DNA of 64,000 nucleotides, taken from positions 30,646-94,645 of the forward strand of contig NZ_JAACJS010000002.1 of the NCBI RefSeq assembly GCF_009939005.1, written 5' to 3'. Shown here piece after piece: positions 19,334 through 28,029 of the stretch. The notes beneath the pieces are model-generated. The model saw only the letters and a program-made list of their open reading frames with translations, was not told the origin of the DNA and did not search any database. The DNA comes from Sediminibacterium roseum. Its GTDB lineage: Bacteria > Bacteroidota > Bacteroidia > Chitinophagales > Chitinophagaceae. Within the stretch, counting starts at the first letter, position 1. Each line of letters starts with the position of its first letter. A program made the translations under genes and the position numbers.

Positions 19334-20356
19334 CTATTTTTTAAACGTACCGGCATCCACATCCTTGATGAAAGAAATAAGGCCCGGGAAATAATTGGGT
19401 TGATCGTCCCACATAGAACAATGGCTACCATTCGGACAGGTCAGGCTGCGCCCGTTCTGTACCTGGCCGGCCATCCATTTCATGTGTTCGGGGTCCATCG
19501 TATCGTGTTTGCCACCGATGGTGAGCGTTGGGGGTTTTATTTTGGGAAGGTCTTTGCTGCGGTCCCATTTTGCCAGGCTTCCGCCCACACCAAACTCGGA
19601 TGGGCCCTGCATCATAACATATATAGACTGGTTAAGGTGCGGCATTGCGCGGTTGAACATTTCGGGCCAGGGGTTTACGCGGCAGAAATGCTGCGCATAA
19701 AAATTAGGCATCAGAAGTTCCATGTATTTGGGATTGTTGAAATCGCCCCTGGCTTCGAGGGTGCGGATGGTGTCCAGCACTTTCGGATCCATCTGCTTCG
19801 CAAGCACTTCTTCGGCGTATTTACCGTAAAGTGGTGCGCTGCTCATCATGTTGCTGATGATGAGTCCCTTCAGGTTGTCCTGGTATTTCAGCGCATATTC
19901 CATGGCAAGAATACCACCCCAACTGTGGCCGAGCAGGTAAAAATTGTCTTTGTTGAGGCCGAGGGCTTTTCTTACCTGTTCCACTTCTTCAACAAACCGG
20001 GCGGTTACCCAAAGGCTGGTGTCTTTGGGTTGATCACTGAAATAGGAGCCGAGCTGGTCGTATTCATAAAACTCAATTCCTTCCTGCGGCAGGAAGCTTT
20101 CGAAGCTTTCAAAAAACTCATGGGTTCCTCCCGGGCCGCCGTGCAGCAGCAACACTTTTATTTTTGGATTGTTGCCAAAACGCTTGGTCCATACATTGAA
20201 TGTACCGGCCGGCGTTTTAATAGGGATCATTCTAACACCACCGGTCTGTACGCCGCTGTCTGTTAGGGCATGGTAGTCTTTTAGTGATGTTGTGTTTTGA
20301 TCCCCGCGGCAGGAAAATAAAAAAAGGATGGATGCAAAAAGAATGATCCGTTTCAT
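19334..20356 (-). CDS. Proline iminopeptidase-like lipoprotein (peptidase S33)
   Basis: The ATG at 20356 is preferred because it starts a lipoprotein signal (MKRIILFASILFLFSC, lipid-attachment Cys16), giving 340 residues; a 15-residue longer frame exists. The alpha/beta-hydrolase fold is shown by the oxyanion motif HGGPGG (72-77) and nucleophile Ser145 in GHSWGG. An Asp (KHDTMDP) and a His (NGSHCSMWDD) near the C-terminus complete the triad. Such enzymes release N-terminal proline from peptides. Anchored in the envelope, it would fit peptide scavenging alongside the S9 peptidase at 24667. Confidence 0.85.
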   Translation of the reverse strand: MKRIILFASILFLFSCRGDQNTTSLKDYHALTDSGVQTGGVRMIPIKTPAGTFNVWTKRFGNNPKIKVLLLHGGPGGTHEFFESFESFLPQEGIEFYEYDQLGSYFSDQPKDTSLWVTARFVEEVEQVRKALGLNKDNFYLLGHSWGGILAMEYALKYQDNLKGLIISNMMSSAPLYGKYAEEVLAKQMDPKVLDTIRTLEARGDFNNPKYMELLMPNFYAQHFCRVNPWPEMFNRAMPHLNQSIYVMMQGPSEFGVGGSLAKWDRSKDLPKIKPPTLTIGGKHDTMDPEHMKWMAGQVQNGRSLTCPNGSHCSMWDDQPNYFPGLISFIKDVDAGTFKK

Positions 20357-20418
20357 GATTGCAGTAGTTTGAGGGAAGTTACTCAAACTAATCGAACACA
20401 AATCAAAGATTTAAGCGC

Positions 20419-22287
20419 TCATCGCCCCATGTATACCATCAATATCTGCACATCGCTGGGGTTTACACCGCTGATTCGGCTGGCTTGTCCCAATGTACCG
20501 GGTTTGATCTTTTTGAATTTCTGCAATGCCTCGTTGGATAAGGCGGGAACCTTATCATAATCGAAACTGGAGGGTATGGCCATATTTTCCAATTGGCTCA
20601 TCTTCTCAACGATCTCCTGTTCTTTTTCTATGTAGCGTTCGTATTTGATCTGGATCTCCGATTGCTCAAGTGCGTCAACAGACACGTCCGCGAAAGATTC
20701 CTTCAGGCCGGGAACAACCTTGATCAGCGAAGGCAGGTCAACATTGGGGCGGAGAATGATCTTCGCAAGTTTTTGCTTTTCGGAAATGGGTGCGGATCCG
20801 ATTTCGTTGAAATAAGGGTTCACATCATCCGGCTCAACACTGGTTTCGGCAAGGTGTTTTTTAATTTTAGAAACCTCGTTCCTTTTCTCAACCACTTTAT
20901 CCATCCGCTCCTGCGAGGCAAGTCCAAGACGGTAGCTTATTTCTGTGAGGCGCAGGTCGGCATTGTCCTGGCGGAGCAGGGTTCTGAATTCCGCGCGACT
21001 GGTAAACATCCTATAAGGCTCTTCGGTTCCTTTGCTGATGAGGTCATCGATCAACACGCCAATATAGGACTCGCTCCTTTTCAGGATCACCGGGTCAAGC
21101 GCACGCGCTTTCTGGTGTGCGTTGATACCCGCCATCAATCCCTGGCAAGCTGCTTCTTCGTAGCCAGTTGTTCCGTTGATCTGGCCGGCAAAAAATAAAT
21201 TGGAAATGAGTTTGGTTTCCAACGAATACTGCAGCTGCGTTGGCGGAAAATAATCGTATTCAATTGCGTAACCCGGTCTGAATATTCTCACATTTTCAAA
21301 CCCCGGAACAATACGAAGGGCTTCGTATTGAACTTCTTCGGGTAATGATGTGGAGAACCCGTTTACGTATATTTCTACGGTGTTCCATCCTTCGGGCTCA
21401 ACAAAAAGCTGGTGCCTGTCCCGGTCAGCAAAACGGTTGATCTTGTCTTCGATACTGGGGCAATAACGCGGGCCAATTCCTTCAATTCTTCCCTGGAACA
21501 TCGGGCTCCTGTCGAACCCGGTTTTCAAAATATCGTGTACGTTATCATTGGTATAAGTGATCCAGCAACTGCGCTGGGTCTTAGGATCGATTTTTTTTGT
21601 GTTGGTATAAGAAAAGCCAACGATCTCTTCGTCTCCATTCTGTTCTTCCATCTTGCTGTAATCCAGGCTCCTGCCGTCTACCCGGGGTGGTGTTCCGGTT
21701 TTCAGGCGGTCGCTTTCAAAACCAAATTCTACCAATTGCTCGGTAATGCCGGTTGCCGCTTTTTCAGCCACGCGCCCGCCGCCGAATTGTTTTTCGCCTA
21801 TGTGAATGATCCCGTTTAGAAAAGTTCCGCTTGTAACCACAACCGACTTCGAACGCACCTCATGGCCCAGGCCAGTGATCACACCGCAGGCTTTGTTGTT
21901 CTTGATGATGATGGATCGAACCATGTCCTGGTAGAAATCCACGTTTGGCGTGTTTTCCAACATCTCGCGCCAGGTGGCAGCAAACAGCATCCGGTCGTTT
22001 TGTGTACGAGGGCTCCACATGGCCGGTCCCTTGCTGCGGTTTAACATCCGGAACTGGATGGTACTGATGTCGCTCACAATGCCGCTGTAACCGCCCATTG
22101 CATCAATCTCACGCACGATCTGTCCTTTGGCAATGCCACCCATTGCCGGGTTACAACTCATCTGGGCAATGGTCTGCATATTCATGGTAATCAGCAATAC
22201 TTTGCTGCCCATGTTAGCAGCGGCGGCCGCTGCTTCACAACCGGCGTGCCCGGCTCCAACAACAATCACATCATATTCAGGGAACAT
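20419..22287 (-). CDS. mnmG: tRNA uridine-5-carboxymethylaminomethyl modification enzyme MnmG (GidA)
   Basis: A 622-residue FAD enzyme that, with MnmE, modifies the wobble uridine of several tRNAs. The N-terminus MFPEYDVIVVGAGHAGCEAA is the dinucleotide-binding motif, and the family strings MGGIAKGQIVREIDAMGG and GTPPRVDGRS follow. Start 22287 is chosen. The longer frame to 22371 (MFHVEP...) is created by translating the parS sequence at 22355-22370 and does not look like a real N-terminus. mnmG is often close to the replication origin and parS in bacteria, which agrees with the neighbouring sites. The CAP and ybeY genes lie upstream on the same strand. Confidence 0.97.
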   Translation of the reverse strand: MFPEYDVIVVGAGHAGCEAAAAAANMGSKVLLITMNMQTIAQMSCNPAMGGIAKGQIVREIDAMGGYSGIVSDISTIQFRMLNRSKGPAMWSPRTQNDRMLFAATWREMLENTPNVDFYQDMVRSIIIKNNKACGVITGLGHEVRSKSVVVTSGTFLNGIIHIGEKQFGGGRVAEKAATGITEQLVEFGFESDRLKTGTPPRVDGRSLDYSKMEEQNGDEEIVGFSYTNTKKIDPKTQRSCWITYTNDNVHDILKTGFDRSPMFQGRIEGIGPRYCPSIEDKINRFADRDRHQLFVEPEGWNTVEIYVNGFSTSLPEEVQYEALRIVPGFENVRIFRPGYAIEYDYFPPTQLQYSLETKLISNLFFAGQINGTTGYEEAACQGLMAGINAHQKARALDPVILKRSESYIGVLIDDLISKGTEEPYRMFTSRAEFRTLLRQDNADLRLTEISYRLGLASQERMDKVVEKRNEVSKIKKHLAETSVEPDDVNPYFNEIGSAPISEKQKLAKIILRPNVDLPSLIKVVPGLKESFADVSVDALEQSEIQIKYERYIEKEQEIVEKMSQLENMAIPSSFDYDKVPALSNEALQKFKKIKPGTLGQASRISGVNPSDVQILMVYMGR

Positions 22288-22354
22288 TAAACTACTTTTT
22301 GAAATGCAAAAATACCTTTTAATTAGCGAAGCAGAGCAGGATAACGAAAGTTCA

Positions 22355-22370
22355 GGTTCCACGTGAAACA
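22355..22370 (+). promoter_or_regulatory. parS-like centromere site, one mismatch
   Basis: GGTTCCACGTGAAACA differs only in its first base from the widely conserved ParB-binding parS consensus TGTTNCACGTGAAACA. It lies just upstream of mnmG and 61 bp from a perfect site. Confidence 0.85.
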
Positions 22371-22415
22371 TTGCCGCCTATTTGCGTGAATACCAGCACT
22401 TTGAAAACCCGTCCA

Positions 22416-22431
22416 TGTTCCACGTGAAACA
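22416..22431 (+). promoter_or_regulatory. parS centromere site, perfect consensus
   Basis: TGTTCCACGTGAAACA matches the parS consensus TGTTNCACGTGAAACA at every position. Such sites bind ParB and direct origin segregation. parA and parB themselves are not in the window. Confidence 0.93.
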
Positions 22432-22435
22432 TACC

Positions 22436-23104
22436 TTACTGTTTACACGCAAAATCCTGTACGATAAAGTATTGATTCTCCTCTTTCCCATATTGTGCGG
22501 AGCCAACGCCCATTTCATGTAAAACGGGGTTTAAAAGTGTCTTGCGGTGACCCAAATCCGCCACCCCTATATCGAGGTAAAGCAAAACCATAGACAAAAG
22601 CACACTTTGACTGCACAATGAAATGTTCTCGTTTGCGCAGTACTTGATGCCGGCCGCCGTCATTCTTGATCCAAAATTTGCGCCGTTGGTTGAATTGTGG
22701 CCCAGCGGCGCTTTCTTTTTGCCTATATCGTCTGCGTGCGATTGTGCTGTTGCCACTAATACCTTGTTCAACACAAACATCGGGAGCGGTCCAACCATCA
22801 TCAAAGCTGCCTTCAGCGTTACGGCCTCGTTCCTGTTAAGCGTCGGGAAAGCTTCAAGTATTGGCTGAATGGCGTTGTTCCAGAATTCAACGGGATTGCG
22901 CCTTGCATAGTTGGTCCAGTAGAGCATCTCCCTACCCTCTTTGGAGAGTCGGCCGTAACCGGGTTGCGCCCGGTTCCAATTCTCAACAGCCGTATCCTTT
23001 ACATTGGGCTCGGGAACAGTCTTTGATTCAAGTTCTATGAAAGCAACCTGGGCGGACCCAAAGACTGGTAACAAAAGAAGACACAATAAAAACGACCTGA
23101 ACAT
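22436..23104 (-). CDS. CAP/SCP-domain exported protein
   Basis: A 222-residue secreted protein with a signal peptide ending GSAQ. The CAP (cysteine-rich secretory, SCP-like) fold is indicated by LYWTNYARRNPVEFWNN, AQSHADDI, LGHNSTNGANFGSRM, ANENI and the C-terminal GHRKTLLNPVLHEMGVG. These contain the His and Glu residues of the CAP cavity. Bacterial CAP proteins are extracellular and of mostly unknown function. The start codon directly abuts the ybeY stop codon, so the genes are co-transcribed. Its stop lies 4 bp from a perfect parS site, leaving almost no spacer. Confidence 0.85.
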   Translation of the reverse strand: MFRSFLLCLLLLPVFGSAQVAFIELESKTVPEPNVKDTAVENWNRAQPGYGRLSKEGREMLYWTNYARRNPVEFWNNAIQPILEAFPTLNRNEAVTLKAALMMVGPLPMFVLNKVLVATAQSHADDIGKKKAPLGHNSTNGANFGSRMTAAGIKYCANENISLCSQSVLLSMVLLYLDIGVADLGHRKTLLNPVLHEMGVGSAQYGKEENQYFIVQDFACKQ

Positions 23105-23536
23105 CTATTTGCTTTTTTCAAATAAACGCAAATAATGCTCTTCTCTCTCCCGCATCAACGTTATTTCACTTTTCCTTTTGTCTTTGTACCCGCACAAATG
23201 GAGTGCGCCATGAAAGATCACGCGGAGCATCTCGGCTTTGAACGTTGTTTCGAGGTTTGAAGCATTGTCCTTAACACGGTCAACGCTGATGTAGACCTCA
23301 GCTTCTACCGGCTCTCCTTTTTCAGAAAGGCCAAACGTGATCACATCCGTATAGTAGTCGTGCTTTAGAAAATCACGGTTCATGCGCAACAAAAAATCGT
23401 CGGAACAGAAAATGTAGGTGATGTTCGCTAGTGCCTGTTTCTCCTTTTTAAAGATAGAAGCGACAAACGCCTTTAACTTCGAACGCTCCTGCAATCGCAA
23501 CGTTCTGTCTGCCGAGCGAAATTCTACTGCTGCCAT
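23105..23536 (-). CDS. ybeY: Endoribonuclease YbeY (16S rRNA maturation)
   Basis: A 143-residue protein with the UPF0054 core: YIFCSDDFLLRMNRDFLKHDYYTD, then VITFGL, and metal motif HGALHLCGYKD. The usual motif is HGxLHLxGYDH. Here the third ligand His is replaced in GYKDK, a form I associate with Bacteroidota YbeY, so loss of function is not implied. YbeY takes part in 16S rRNA 3'-end processing and ribosome quality control. It is the first gene of the run ybeY, CAP protein, mnmG. Confidence 0.92.
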   Translation of the reverse strand: MAAVEFRSADRTLRLQERSKLKAFVASIFKKEKQALANITYIFCSDDFLLRMNRDFLKHDYYTDVITFGLSEKGEPVEAEVYISVDRVKDNASNLETTFKAEMLRVIFHGALHLCGYKDKRKSEITLMREREEHYLRLFEKSK

Positions 23537-23721
23537 ATCTATATAACGTAGTACCGATAAACGCTATTGCATGTTATTACCATAATCGTAAGAAGAACCC
23601 GCACAGGCTGGCTACCTTCGAAGTCCCGAACACCATACAGCGGCCGCCAGGTATTCCGAACATAAAAGAAACCGGTGCGTTGTATTTTGTTCATTCCAAT
23701 CACCCCACGCACCAGGAAGAA

Positions 23722-23961
23722 ATGATACGATTGTCAGAATTAAGTGTAGGTCAAAAAGCAGTTATCCATTCATTTGAAAAAGACGAGATCTTTATCAAAC
23801 TAATGGAAATGGGTTGCGTGCCCGGCGAAAAGGTACAAATAGAACAGATCGCTCCGCTCGGCGACCCGATCTCTATCTCGGTGGCAGGTTACCACTTAAG
23901 TTTACGTCTGAATGAAGCAAATAGTATCTTCGTAGAGACAGAAACCATCTTAAACAATTGA
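23722..23961 (+). CDS. FeoA-domain protein
   Basis: A 79-residue SH3-like FeoA domain: MIRLSELSVGQKAVI, LMEMGCVPGEKV, then LRLNEANSIFV. Start 23722 is preferred over an in-frame ATG 42 bp upstream because it matches the family's N-terminus and has AGGAAG just before it. FeoA normally assists the FeoB ferrous-iron permease in the cytoplasm. No feoB follows; nadD starts 15 bp after the stop, so the protein stands alone here. Confidence 0.85.
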   Translation: MIRLSELSVGQKAVIHSFEKDEIFIKLMEMGCVPGEKVQIEQIAPLGDPISISVAGYHLSLRLNEANSIFVETETILNN

Positions 23962-23976
23962 TAATCAATCATTTAA

Positions 23977-24546
23977 GTGAAAATTGGCTTGTACTTTGGC
24001 TCGTTTAACCCTATTCACATAGGCCATCTCATTATTGCGAGCCATGTTGTTGACCATACCGATATGCAGCAGGTCTGGTTTGTGGTATCGCCCCAAAACC
24101 CGATGAAGCCTTCTTCTGTTTTACTAAACGAATACCACCGGCTTCACCTTGTTCATCTCGCCATAGAAGACGATCTCCGTTTGAAGGCTTCCGAAGTCGA
24201 GTTCAAATTACCGCGGCCGTCTTATACCATAGACACGCTTACTTATCTCCAGGAAAAATATCCGCAGCACGATTTCTCTGTGATCATGGGCAGCGACAGT
24301 TTTCAAAACCTGCCGCGCTGGAAAAACTTTGAGCTGCTCATAAAAAACTACGCTTTCATTATTTACAACCGCCCGGGCTTTGAAGTGAAAGATCCGCTCA
24401 ACGCCCGCCTCACCATTCTCGACGCACCCATGCTCGAGCTGTCGGCAACCGAAATACGTGAGACCATCCGCGAAGGCAAGTCGATCCGCTACCTCGTTCC
24501 GGATAAAGTACGGGAGGAAATTGAGAAATACGGGTACTACAAATAA
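23977..24546 (+). CDS. nadD: Nicotinate-nucleotide adenylyltransferase
   Basis: A 189-residue enzyme that adenylates nicotinate mononucleotide to deamido-NAD in NAD synthesis. The nucleotidyltransferase signature GSFNPIHIGH is at residues 8-17, followed by VVSPQNPMKP, MGSDSFQNLPRW and the C-terminal SATEIR motif (usual form SSTEIR). It uses a GTG start at 23977; no upstream ATG fits the family N-terminus. It is 15 bp downstream of the FeoA-domain gene. nadA of the same pathway is at 31822. Confidence 0.95.
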   Translation: MKIGLYFGSFNPIHIGHLIIASHVVDHTDMQQVWFVVSPQNPMKPSSVLLNEYHRLHLVHLAIEDDLRLKASEVEFKLPRPSYTIDTLTYLQEKYPQHDFSVIMGSDSFQNLPRWKNFELLIKNYAFIIYNRPGFEVKDPLNARLTILDAPMLELSATEIRETIREGKSIRYLVPDKVREEIEKYGYYK

Positions 24547-24666
24547 CCATCTTTCGCCCCGGATTACCCGGTTGGCGATTCACACGCCCGCTCACCGAAT
24601 TCTTTTTTTGCCGTTTTCAAATTGCCTAGATTTATAGATCAAACAACCAAAACCGAACTGCCCAAG

Positions 24667-27120
24667 ATGAAAATTAAATTTCTCGCGCTGCTGCTTTTGA
24701 CAGCATCTGTTTGTCACGCACAATTAACTGTTGAAAAAATCATGAAGGATCCGAAATGGATCGGCACTTCCCCAACCAATGTGTTCTGGTCGCAAGACAG
24801 CAAATCAGTTTTCTTCAGCTGGAACCCAAATGGAAACGTTTCAGACTCTACCTATATATATAACATCAGCGGCGGTGAGCCGCAGAAAGCGGGGTATTTC
24901 GAAACGCAAAAAATGCAGGCGTTGAATGGCGCGGTTTACAACAGCACCAATACCATGATGGTGTATGCTTACCGCGGAGATCTTTATCTTACAGATCTCA
25001 AAACAAACAAAACAACACGCATTACCCAAACCGAAGAATTTGAATCGCAGCCACGGTTCATTCAAAAAGACGAATCGATCGCGTACAACAAAAACCAAAA
25101 CCTGTTTGCCTGGAACCTGAAAACAGGTGTTACCACCCAACTCACCAACATCACGCGCGGTGCTGAAACCGTGGCGGCCCCGCAGGTAGCCGGCAACTTT
25201 GGTGGTGGCGGACAAGGACGCGGTGGTGGCGGCGGCAACTTCGGAGGACAAGGCGGCGGCGGTGCTCAACGTGGCTTTGGCGGTGGCGCCGGTGCAACCG
25301 TTTCGGTCGGAACACAGGAACAGTGGCTGCAACACGAGGCCCTCGAAAACTCAACCGTACTTACAGAGCGCAAACAAAAACGCGATCTCCGCAGTGCCTT
25401 TCTTAAGGGCATGAAAGATACCGATACGCTCAAAACCATCGGCATCGGCGATAAATCTTTGCAGGGCTTGCAAATCAGTCCGGATGGAAGATTTGTTACC
25501 TACCGCCTATACACCGCACCCACTTCAGGAAAAAACACGATCGTTCCGGATTATGTAACCGAGAGCGGTTTCACAACCGATATACCCGGCCGCACAAAAG
25601 TGGGCGCCCCTTTGGGTAAATATGATTTTTATGTTTTCGATAAACTGCGCGATTCTTTGATACTGGTTTCAACCGACCAGATCCCCGGCATACAGGATGT
25701 ACCGGATTACTATAAAGACTACCCGCAAAAATTCGGCGCGCGCCGTGCACAAAACCGCCCGGTAACTTTTGGCGGTGTGTATTGGAACGATGCCGGAACG
25801 GTTGCGATCATCGACATCCGCTCACAGGACAACAAAGACAGGTGGCTGATGAAACTCGATGGGGCCACAGGAAAACTTTCACCGGTAGACCGCCAGCGCG
25901 ATGAAGCCTGGATCGGCGGACCCGTTCGCGCAACAGGATGGATCAACGACAACACTTTCTATTTCCAGAGCGAAGCCACCGGGTACGCACATCTGTATAC
26001 CTACGATGTGAACACAGGAACCAAAAAAGCCATCACCGAAGGAAAATACGAAGTACAGAATGTAGAACTTAGCCAGAACAAACAAATCTTCTATCTCTTA
26101 ACAAACGAAGAACACCCGGGCAAACAAAACTGGTACCGCATTAAAACCGATGGCACCAAAAAAGAAAAGATCACCAGCATGGAAGGCGGCTACGAAGTGA
26201 GCATGTCGCCCGACGAAAAATGGATCGCATACCGTTACTCTTATACAACCAAACCTTGGGAACTCTATATCCAGGAAAATGCGCCAGGTAAAAAACCTGT
26301 GCAGGTAACCAACAAGGGTATGAGCGATGAGTTCAAGGCCTATGCATGGAGAGACACAAAAGTAATCACCATACCGGCGCGCGATGGCCAGCAGATCTAC
26401 GGCCGTGTTTTTGAACCGAAAGGAAAGAAAAACGGTGCAGCTGTCATCTTCGTTCATGGCGCAGGATACCTGCAGAACGTTCACTACTGGTGGAGCTCCT
26501 ATTTCAGGGAAACCATGTTCAACAATTTACTGGCAGACCAGGGATACACGGTTATCGACATCGACTACCGCGCAAGCAGTGGTTATGGCCGCGACTGGAG
26601 AACCGGCATCTATCGTTTTATGGGAGGAAAGGACCTGACAGATCATGTTGATGCCGCGAAGTTCCTGGTAGATAAATACGGCGTAGATGCAACACGCATC
26701 GGAATCTATGGCGGAAGCTATGGTGGCTTTATCACGCTCATGGGACTCTTTACCACACCCGATGTATTCAAAGCCGGCGCAGCGTTGAGGCCCGTTACAG
26801 ATTGGGCACATTACAACCACGGTTATACTGCAAACATTCTGAACGAACCTTTTAACGACAGTCTCGCTTACGCAAAATCGTCGCCCATCAATTTTGCAAG
26901 CGGCCTGAAAAATCATTTATTGATCTGCCATGGAATGGTGGATGTGAACGTAAACTTCCAGGATGCAGTGCGTTTGTCTCAAAAACTCATTGAACTGGGC
27001 AAAGACAACTGGAGCATCGCCCCATACCCAGTAGAGGATCATGGCTTTGTAGAACCAAGCAGCTGGACAGACGAGTACAAAAGGATCTTAAAGCTGTTTA
27101 ACACCACGTTGTTGAAGTGA
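24667..27120 (+). CDS. Exported S9 family prolyl oligopeptidase/DPP-type peptidase with Gly-rich insert
   Basis: Start 24667 is preferred because it begins a clear signal peptide (ends VCHAQ), giving 817 residues; an in-frame ATG 45 bp upstream adds a non-signal leader. The N-terminal two thirds look like a beta-propeller (WSQDSKSVFFSW, SPDGRFVTYRL, SPDEKWIAYRY). The C-terminal hydrolase has the nucleophile Ser in GIYGGSYGGF, the Asp in HGMVDVNVNFQDA and the His in VEDHGFVEPSS. Members release dipeptides or cut after proline in the periplasm. A 35-residue Gly/Gln-rich stretch (DNA about 25192-25296) interrupts the propeller. It resembles the inserts in the amidohydrolases at 14742 and 16083. 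Confidence 0.93.
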   Translation: MKIKFLALLLLTASVCHAQLTVEKIMKDPKWIGTSPTNVFWSQDSKSVFFSWNPNGNVSDSTYIYNISGGEPQKAGYFETQKMQALNGAVYNSTNTMMVYAYRGDLYLTDLKTNKTTRITQTEEFESQPRFIQKDESIAYNKNQNLFAWNLKTGVTTQLTNITRGAETVAAPQVAGNFGGGGQGRGGGGGNFGGQGGGGAQRGFGGGAGATVSVGTQEQWLQHEALENSTVLTERKQKRDLRSAFLKGMKDTDTLKTIGIGDKSLQGLQISPDGRFVTYRLYTAPTSGKNTIVPDYVTESGFTTDIPGRTKVGAPLGKYDFYVFDKLRDSLILVSTDQIPGIQDVPDYYKDYPQKFGARRAQNRPVTFGGVYWNDAGTVAIIDIRSQDNKDRWLMKLDGATGKLSPVDRQRDEAWIGGPVRATGWINDNTFYFQSEATGYAHLYTYDVNTGTKKAITEGKYEVQNVELSQNKQIFYLLTNEEHPGKQNWYRIKTDGTKKEKITSMEGGYEVSMSPDEKWIAYRYSYTTKPWELYIQENAPGKKPVQVTNKGMSDEFKAYAWRDTKVITIPARDGQQIYGRVFEPKGKKNGAAVIFVHGAGYLQNVHYWWSSYFRETMFNNLLADQGYTVIDIDYRASSGYGRDWRTGIYRFMGGKDLTDHVDAAKFLVDKYGVDATRIGIYGGSYGGFITLMGLFTTPDVFKAGAALRPVTDWAHYNHGYTANILNEPFNDSLAYAKSSPINFASGLKNHLLICHGMVDVNVNFQDAVRLSQKLIELGKDNWSIAPYPVEDHGFVEPSSWTDEYKRILKLFNTTLLK

Positions 27121-27136
27121 CCCTCGTGACTCTCTA

Positions 27137-27180
27137 CCCTGAACCGTGAATAATTAACAAAACATATTCACGGTTCAGGG
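27137..27180. repeat. 16-bp inverted repeat after the S9 peptidase gene
   Basis: ccctgaaccgtgaata (27137-27152) is repeated in perfect inversion at 27165-27180 with a 12-nt A-rich loop. Imperfect pairing continues outward to about 27124 and 27195. Without a T tract it is not a classical terminator and may be a REP-like element or 3'-end hairpin. Confidence 0.75.
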
Positions 27181-27207
27181 CAGACGACTCACGATCTTTA
27201 TACCCTG

Positions 27208-28020
27208 ATGAAAAAACTGTACCTGTTCATATTATTTATTGCCTTTTCCCTTGTTTCCTTCTCACAGAAAAAACTGGGCATAACAGAATACACAACCAAC
27301 ACCACCATCGGCATACGCGCCAATGGAACTCAAACAATCAACGGAACAGGACTGTTTTTTACTTTTCAGACAACAAAAGGAGCGGTACCTTCTGTAATCA
27401 CGAGCAGACGTTTGCTGGAAGATGCGCAGTCGATCACATTCTTTTTCCTCGAATCCAATTTTGCCGGAATACCGCAGTATGGAAGAATGCAGGAGATAAC
27501 GCTGAACAAAACCGACCTGGTTGTATTCAATCACCCGGACAAAGACGTGGATCTCTCGCTGATACCGCTCACCGGCGTGCTTACACATTTCATCAACAAA
27601 AAGATCACGATCAGCTTTCATCCCATTACAGAAAATGTGATCGCGCGCGACTCTCTTTCAAAAACATTGAATCCTGTTGAAACCGTTTACCTGGTCGGGT
27701 ATCCTTCTGGAAGCAGGAAAGAATTGGGTGGAACCCCCTTTGTGAAAAAAGGCATCACCGCTACCCCCCTTTTTGCAGATTACAACCAACGCAAAGAATT
27801 TCTGTTCGATATTCCATTTTATGACGGCCAGCTCGGCGCACCGGTTTACATATACCAAAATGGAAACGTGGACCGCAACGACCAGCGAATGGACGGACAA
27901 AGAATTTTGCTCGCTGGTATCTCCACTTCTTCTTTTACAGAAGCCGGTGCGAGTGTTGCCGTAAAAGCATCCCGCATCCTGGAGTTTAAAAAATTGCTGG
28001 AAGAAACCAGGCAACAATAG
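27208..28020 (+). CDS. Exported trypsin-fold protein lacking catalytic residues
   Basis: A 270-residue protein with a signal peptide ending SFSQ. The layout resembles secreted trypsin-like proteins of Bacteroidota. GTGLFFTF...VPSVITSRRLLED occupies the place of the catalytic His segment (normally ITNRHV). DVDLSLIPL matches the catalytic Asp strand, and FYDGQLGAPVYIY takes the place of the GxSGSP nucleophile loop. The His is an Arg and the Ser is missing, so it is probably a pseudo-protease. The fold assignment is my inference from spacing and motif shape. It follows the S9 peptidase on the same strand after 87 bp containing an inverted repeat. Confidence 0.55.
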   Translation: MKKLYLFILFIAFSLVSFSQKKLGITEYTTNTTIGIRANGTQTINGTGLFFTFQTTKGAVPSVITSRRLLEDAQSITFFFLESNFAGIPQYGRMQEITLNKTDLVVFNHPDKDVDLSLIPLTGVLTHFINKKITISFHPITENVIARDSLSKTLNPVETVYLVGYPSGSRKELGGTPFVKKGITATPLFADYNQRKEFLFDIPFYDGQLGAPVYIYQNGNVDRNDQRMDGQRILLAGISTSSFTEAGASVAVKASRILEFKKLLEETRQQ

Positions 28021-28029
28021 CCCGCGCAG

